Shown here: positions 61,427 to 64,000 of the stretch, piece by piece
Layout of the letters: each line of letters begins with the position of its first letter
Position numbering within the stretch: the stretch's first letter is position 1
Assembly (NCBI GenBank): GCA_009746045.1
Contig: RPFO01000080.1
Coordinates: 5,919,339 to 5,983,338, forward strand
DNA length: 64,000 bases
Direction of reading: 5' to 3'
Source: Mesostigma viride
Lineage: Eukaryota > Streptophyta > Mesostigmatophyceae > Mesostigmatales > Mesostigmataceae
The notes under the pieces: generated by a model
Databases searched by the model: none
Seen by the model: only the letters and a program-made list of their open reading frames with translations
What the model was told of the DNA's origin: nothing
Translations under genes and position numbers: made by a program

Positions 61427-62478
61427 CACACCCCGCCGCGCGGCCCTCGCCGGGTCGGCCAACTCCCACGCACTGCTCGACCCTCCAGCACCTTACTATT
61501 TTTACTAAGCTAACTACGGGTTTTTGGTTTTCTTTGCGGGAAATTATGCAAGCCTGTGGATGCACTCTCACTCACGTCGAATAAAACATTATTTCCAACT
61601 GAAAATATCAATTTAGTAGTAAATATAGTTTCCCACGAGAAAACACAGCAAGCCCTCACACCACCACCACCACCTGGCAGTCCCGCCACTGCTTGACAGT
61701 CCGCGCCCCTCCGCTGCACCCCCGCTGGCCGGCCCCCATGGCCTTTTCCCGTGGGAGATGGAATTATTGGTCATTTTGCCGTGGGAAACTACGTTTTCAT
61801 AACCATTTGTCGTGGGAGACTATATTTACTACTAAGTTTTTTGGGGGTTCTTTTTTTGGGAAATTCAGGTGTGTTTTTGGTGGTGCACACCTGAATTAAT
61901 TTCCTAGGAATAAAACCCAAAACCCATAGTAAACTTAGTAAACATAGTTTCCCACGGGAAATGACTTAGTCCCATATCCCACACGCCTCACCCTCTTATG
62001 GCATGGTGGGACTGGATGTCACAACCTTGACCTCATGGCAGGTGGCTTGAATTTCCTAGAAAAAAAAAACAAAACCCATAGTAAACTTAGTAAATTTAGT
62101 CACCCTGGGATGCCAGCATAAGAGTCTACCACCATGGTCACTATAAGGTCACTATAGCTACCCTGTACCACACAGCACCTGCAGCACCTTGACTTCATGG
62201 CAGCTGGCTTGAATTTCCTAGAAAAAAAACCAAAAACCCATAGTAAACTTAGTAAATTTAGTCACAGTGGGAGGGTGATAGCCAGGGTGGGGGGTGCCGT
62301 GGGTGTTTGGAGATGGTGTAAGGTTTTAGGGTTTAGGGTTTAGGGTGATACCCCACCCTAGGCCGCGGTCACTATAGGGTCACTATAGGGGTGGCAGACG
62401 CCAGCATAAGGCTGGTTCCCTTCTGTGAGCCGCGATGACGGAATGATGACGGAATGATGATGGAACATAATTAATTAA
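61427..62478 (-). repeat. Right terminal inverted repeat of the PLV
   Basis: Reverse complement of 21545-22594, with a few small differences (for example one extra triplet near 61826 and different A-run lengths). It carries the same telomere-like, TATAGTGACC and CGTGGGA motifs. The near-identity of the arms implies recent integration or gene conversion. Confidence 0.93.
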
Positions 62479-62485
62479 TTAATTA

Positions 62486-62543
62486 ATCAAGGAATATGTG
62501 CTACATGATCTCCCAACGGAGGCATGTTATAATTTAATTTAAT
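62486..62543. repeat. 58-bp direct repeat flanking the viral element, right copy
   Basis: Identical to 21411-21468, 7 bases outside the right terminal repeat. See the left copy for the alternatives. Confidence 0.7.
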
Positions 62544-62544
62544 T

Positions 62545-62720
62545 TTAGGCCAGCCAGCAACAGCTAGGTGTGTAGTTCATGGCAGGTTTACCCAGCTTTC
62601 TATATATGAATGTCATTGGGGCCAGGCCAGGTCAGGATTTGACGCCCTGGTTGGCCAAGCCGCTGGGGCCGGCGGCCAGACCAAGGGCGTTGTCAACCTG
62701 ACTGGTGCGAGCAATTAATT
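62545..62720 (-). repeat. LINE fragment, minus strand
   Basis: The reverse complement resembles 20935-21045 of the LINE ORF2, including CCCTTGGTCTGGCCG and GACCTGGCCTGGCCCCAA. It is a decayed short copy in inverse orientation to the LINE on the left flank. Confidence 0.5.
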
Positions 62721-62731
62721 AATTAATTAAT

Positions 62732-63565
62732 AAGCACGCGACTGCGTCACGTGGGTGCATGCCAATAGAGAGTATTAAAGGAACCTCAGTTCAACCCTGT
62801 ACTGATACACAGCGAGAAGGAGGGAGGGCACCCTAGCTTCTCTCACTGCCGCAAGTGGGCAGGCCACAGAGCGCTCTCTCCACGGCATGGTGCATCATGC
62901 CGGGGCGCAACACTGTGGGTGCAATACAACCAGTGCAATACCATAGGTAGGCTGACTCATAGCTTATGCTTGTATGCATAGCTTATGCTACGCCATGCCT
63001 ACAATGGGACCTCCGGCCCATGGATGTTGCAGTCAGCATTTAGCCATGCTATGCCTAAGCAGGGCCGGAGCTACTCTCTGCTGAGATTAATTAATTAATT
63101 AATTAATTAATTAATTAATTAATTAATTAATTAATTAAACACGTGCATGCTCCCGTTGCGGAGTCACGGAGCACCAAAGTGCTTGTAATCCCTGTGTGTG
63201 CACTACAGGAGAAAGGGCAGAGACCCCCAGTCTCCTTCATGCCAAAGGCATGCCACAGCTGCATGCATTCGGGCGCGCTAGCTAAAAGGACAGGCTAACG
63301 ATCCGGCAAACTCTGGGTGCAATAAGACCCATGTAAGCGTGGCATAACAAGTATAGCGTGGGCAAGTAATCTGAACATAGCCAGGGCGTAGCATGGCTGT
63401 ACTAGGACTAGGCTAAGGCTACGGCTGGTTGTGTACCGTGCGTTGGCGGCACGTGACTAGGTATGTTTGCACAGCTAGGCAAACATTCTAGGCATAGCTG
63501 CCTTAGCGGCAGTGACTCCAATGGTTACAAGCTAGGGCTATTGCTATTCTAGCCCGCTGCGGGGG
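62732..63565. other. Host repeat-rich region without a gene
   Basis: Contains R1-like sequence (about 62980-63085, GATGTTGCAGTCAGCATTTA and CTCTCTGCTGAGAT) followed by a (TTAA)n run (63087-63138). No coding motif seen. Confidence 0.45.
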
Positions 63566-63790
63566 CGTCCACATCTTGTGGTTGATCATCAGGTCCCCGC
63601 CCCTCCAGTACACCTTGGGCTTCTGGGGGTCCTGCTTATGGCGGAGGTATTCCGGCCACAGGTCGCGTCGCTGCTGTTGCATGCTGAGCGGGGGTCAGGT
63701 CGTCATCCAGCGTCCAGGTGAGGTCGTGCAACCTCTTGCCACGACAGAGGAACCGCTGCTTATCCTCAGGGGAGGGGAAGGTGAGATGCC
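63566..63790 (-). pseudogene. LINE ORF1 fragment, third copy
   Basis: On the minus strand it encodes a P-S-P-E-D-K-Q-R-F-L, then R-G-K-R-L, and T-L-D-D-D-L-T sequence that parallels the ORF1 C-terminal region at 15339-15884 and 18301-18835. Frames are broken after the TLDDDLT motif. Only a short piece remains. Confidence 0.55.
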
Positions 63791-64000
63791 ATGTGTACAC
63801 CAGCTATAGCCTAGCCACATACCTTCCACCCCATATGTCATGCAGGCCTTCTAGGCCCTCTCCTCAAGCCGCCTTGTGTGCTTGTGCTTGTTTAGGAGGC
63901 ATGAACCATCATGGCGGTGCAGGTGCACCAAGTGTGCGCCCAGAGCAGGTGATAGTTCTACATCCTACACCTGCAGGTTGTCGCCCTGATGGTATTACAA
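63784..64000 (+). repeat. Dispersed repeat R1, copy at window edge
   Basis: Closely matches about 19009-19236 on the same strand, including GAGATGCCATGTGTACACCA and CCTGCAGGTTGTCGCCCTGA. It continues beyond the window. Confidence 0.65.

Larger units (their letters stand above)
21545..62478. mobile_element. Integrated Polinton-like virus (PLV), 40.9 kb
   Basis: The element is bounded by inverted repeats of about 1.05 kb and encodes the PLV hallmark set: primase-helicase, tyrosine recombinase, FtsK/HerA-type packaging ATPase, penton-like protein and double-jelly-roll MCP. Two halves diverge from 37348-37371. Removing the Ty3-like (8682 bp) and Copia-like (13493 bp) insertions and their target duplications leaves about 18.75 kb, a normal PLV size. 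I found no protein-primed DNA polymerase B and no adenain-like protease, which argues for a PLV rather than a classical Maverick/Polinton. AT content and codon use differ from the GC-rich host gene. Multiple broken genes indicate an endogenised, probably inactive copy. Confidence 0.92.

Noticed and set aside
21545-62478. Protein-primed DNA polymerase B or adenain-type protease, expected in Maverick/Polinton elements
   Set aside because: No frame shows their motifs, so the element is called Polinton-like rather than a Maverick.

Overview
The window reads as nuclear DNA of a unicellular eukaryote, most likely an alga. A GC-rich gene has GT-AG introns, non-LTR and LTR retrotransposons are dense, TTAA-type microsatellites are common, and there are no bacterial operons or ribosome-binding sites. 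I cannot name the species. The dominant object is an integrated Polinton-like virus (PLV; virophage/Polinton relative) at 21545-62478, bounded by inverted repeats of about 1.05 kb. Two later retrotransposon insertions have inflated it from about 18.75 kb to 40.9 kb.

Left host flank (1-21544). Two cellular genes are visible: an EF-hand gene fragment on the minus strand (360-1675) and a three-exon type II membrane protein resembling O-fucosyltransferases (5703-9800). The rest is repetitive: a CAGG microsatellite, a tandem duplication with 20-bp arrays, a TRIM-like 633-bp element, a dispersed repeat (called R1 here), and an L1-like LINE (13168-21335). A 4.3-kb TTAA-flanked DNA transposon interrupts the ORF1 of that LINE.

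Viral element. From a divergent point at 37348-37371, the left half is read leftwards: a coiled-coil protein, the packaging ATPase, an AT-hook protein, a tyrosine recombinase, and an AEP primase/SF3 helicase. The right half is read rightwards: two large putative virion proteins, a basic protein, a C2H2 zinc-finger protein, the penton-like minor capsid protein, a small amphipathic protein, the double-jelly-roll major capsid protein, small ORFs, an Ig-like/lectin fibre, and three unknown proteins. Together these give replication, integration, packaging and capsid assembly. I found neither a protein-primed DNA polymerase B nor a maturation protease.

Insertions into the virus. A Ty3/gypsy element (27458-36139, minus strand, TSD TTGG) splits the ATPase gene. 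A Copia-like LTR element (44877-58369, plus strand, TSD TATCC) splits the fibre gene. The Copia-like element carries three insertions of its own: a 1.7-kb TIR transposon in its 5' LTR (44959-46677), a perfect 1090-bp palindrome built from three 206-bp palindromes (50412-51501, TSD ACAAG), and a LINE with an RT and a restriction-like endonuclease (53517-56323, 12-bp TSD).

Several viral genes also carry single-base frameshifts or a nonsense codon, so the provirus looks inactive unless some of these are sequencing errors. The MCP, penton and several other frames remain open. The right host flank (62479-64000) holds LINE and R1 fragments only.
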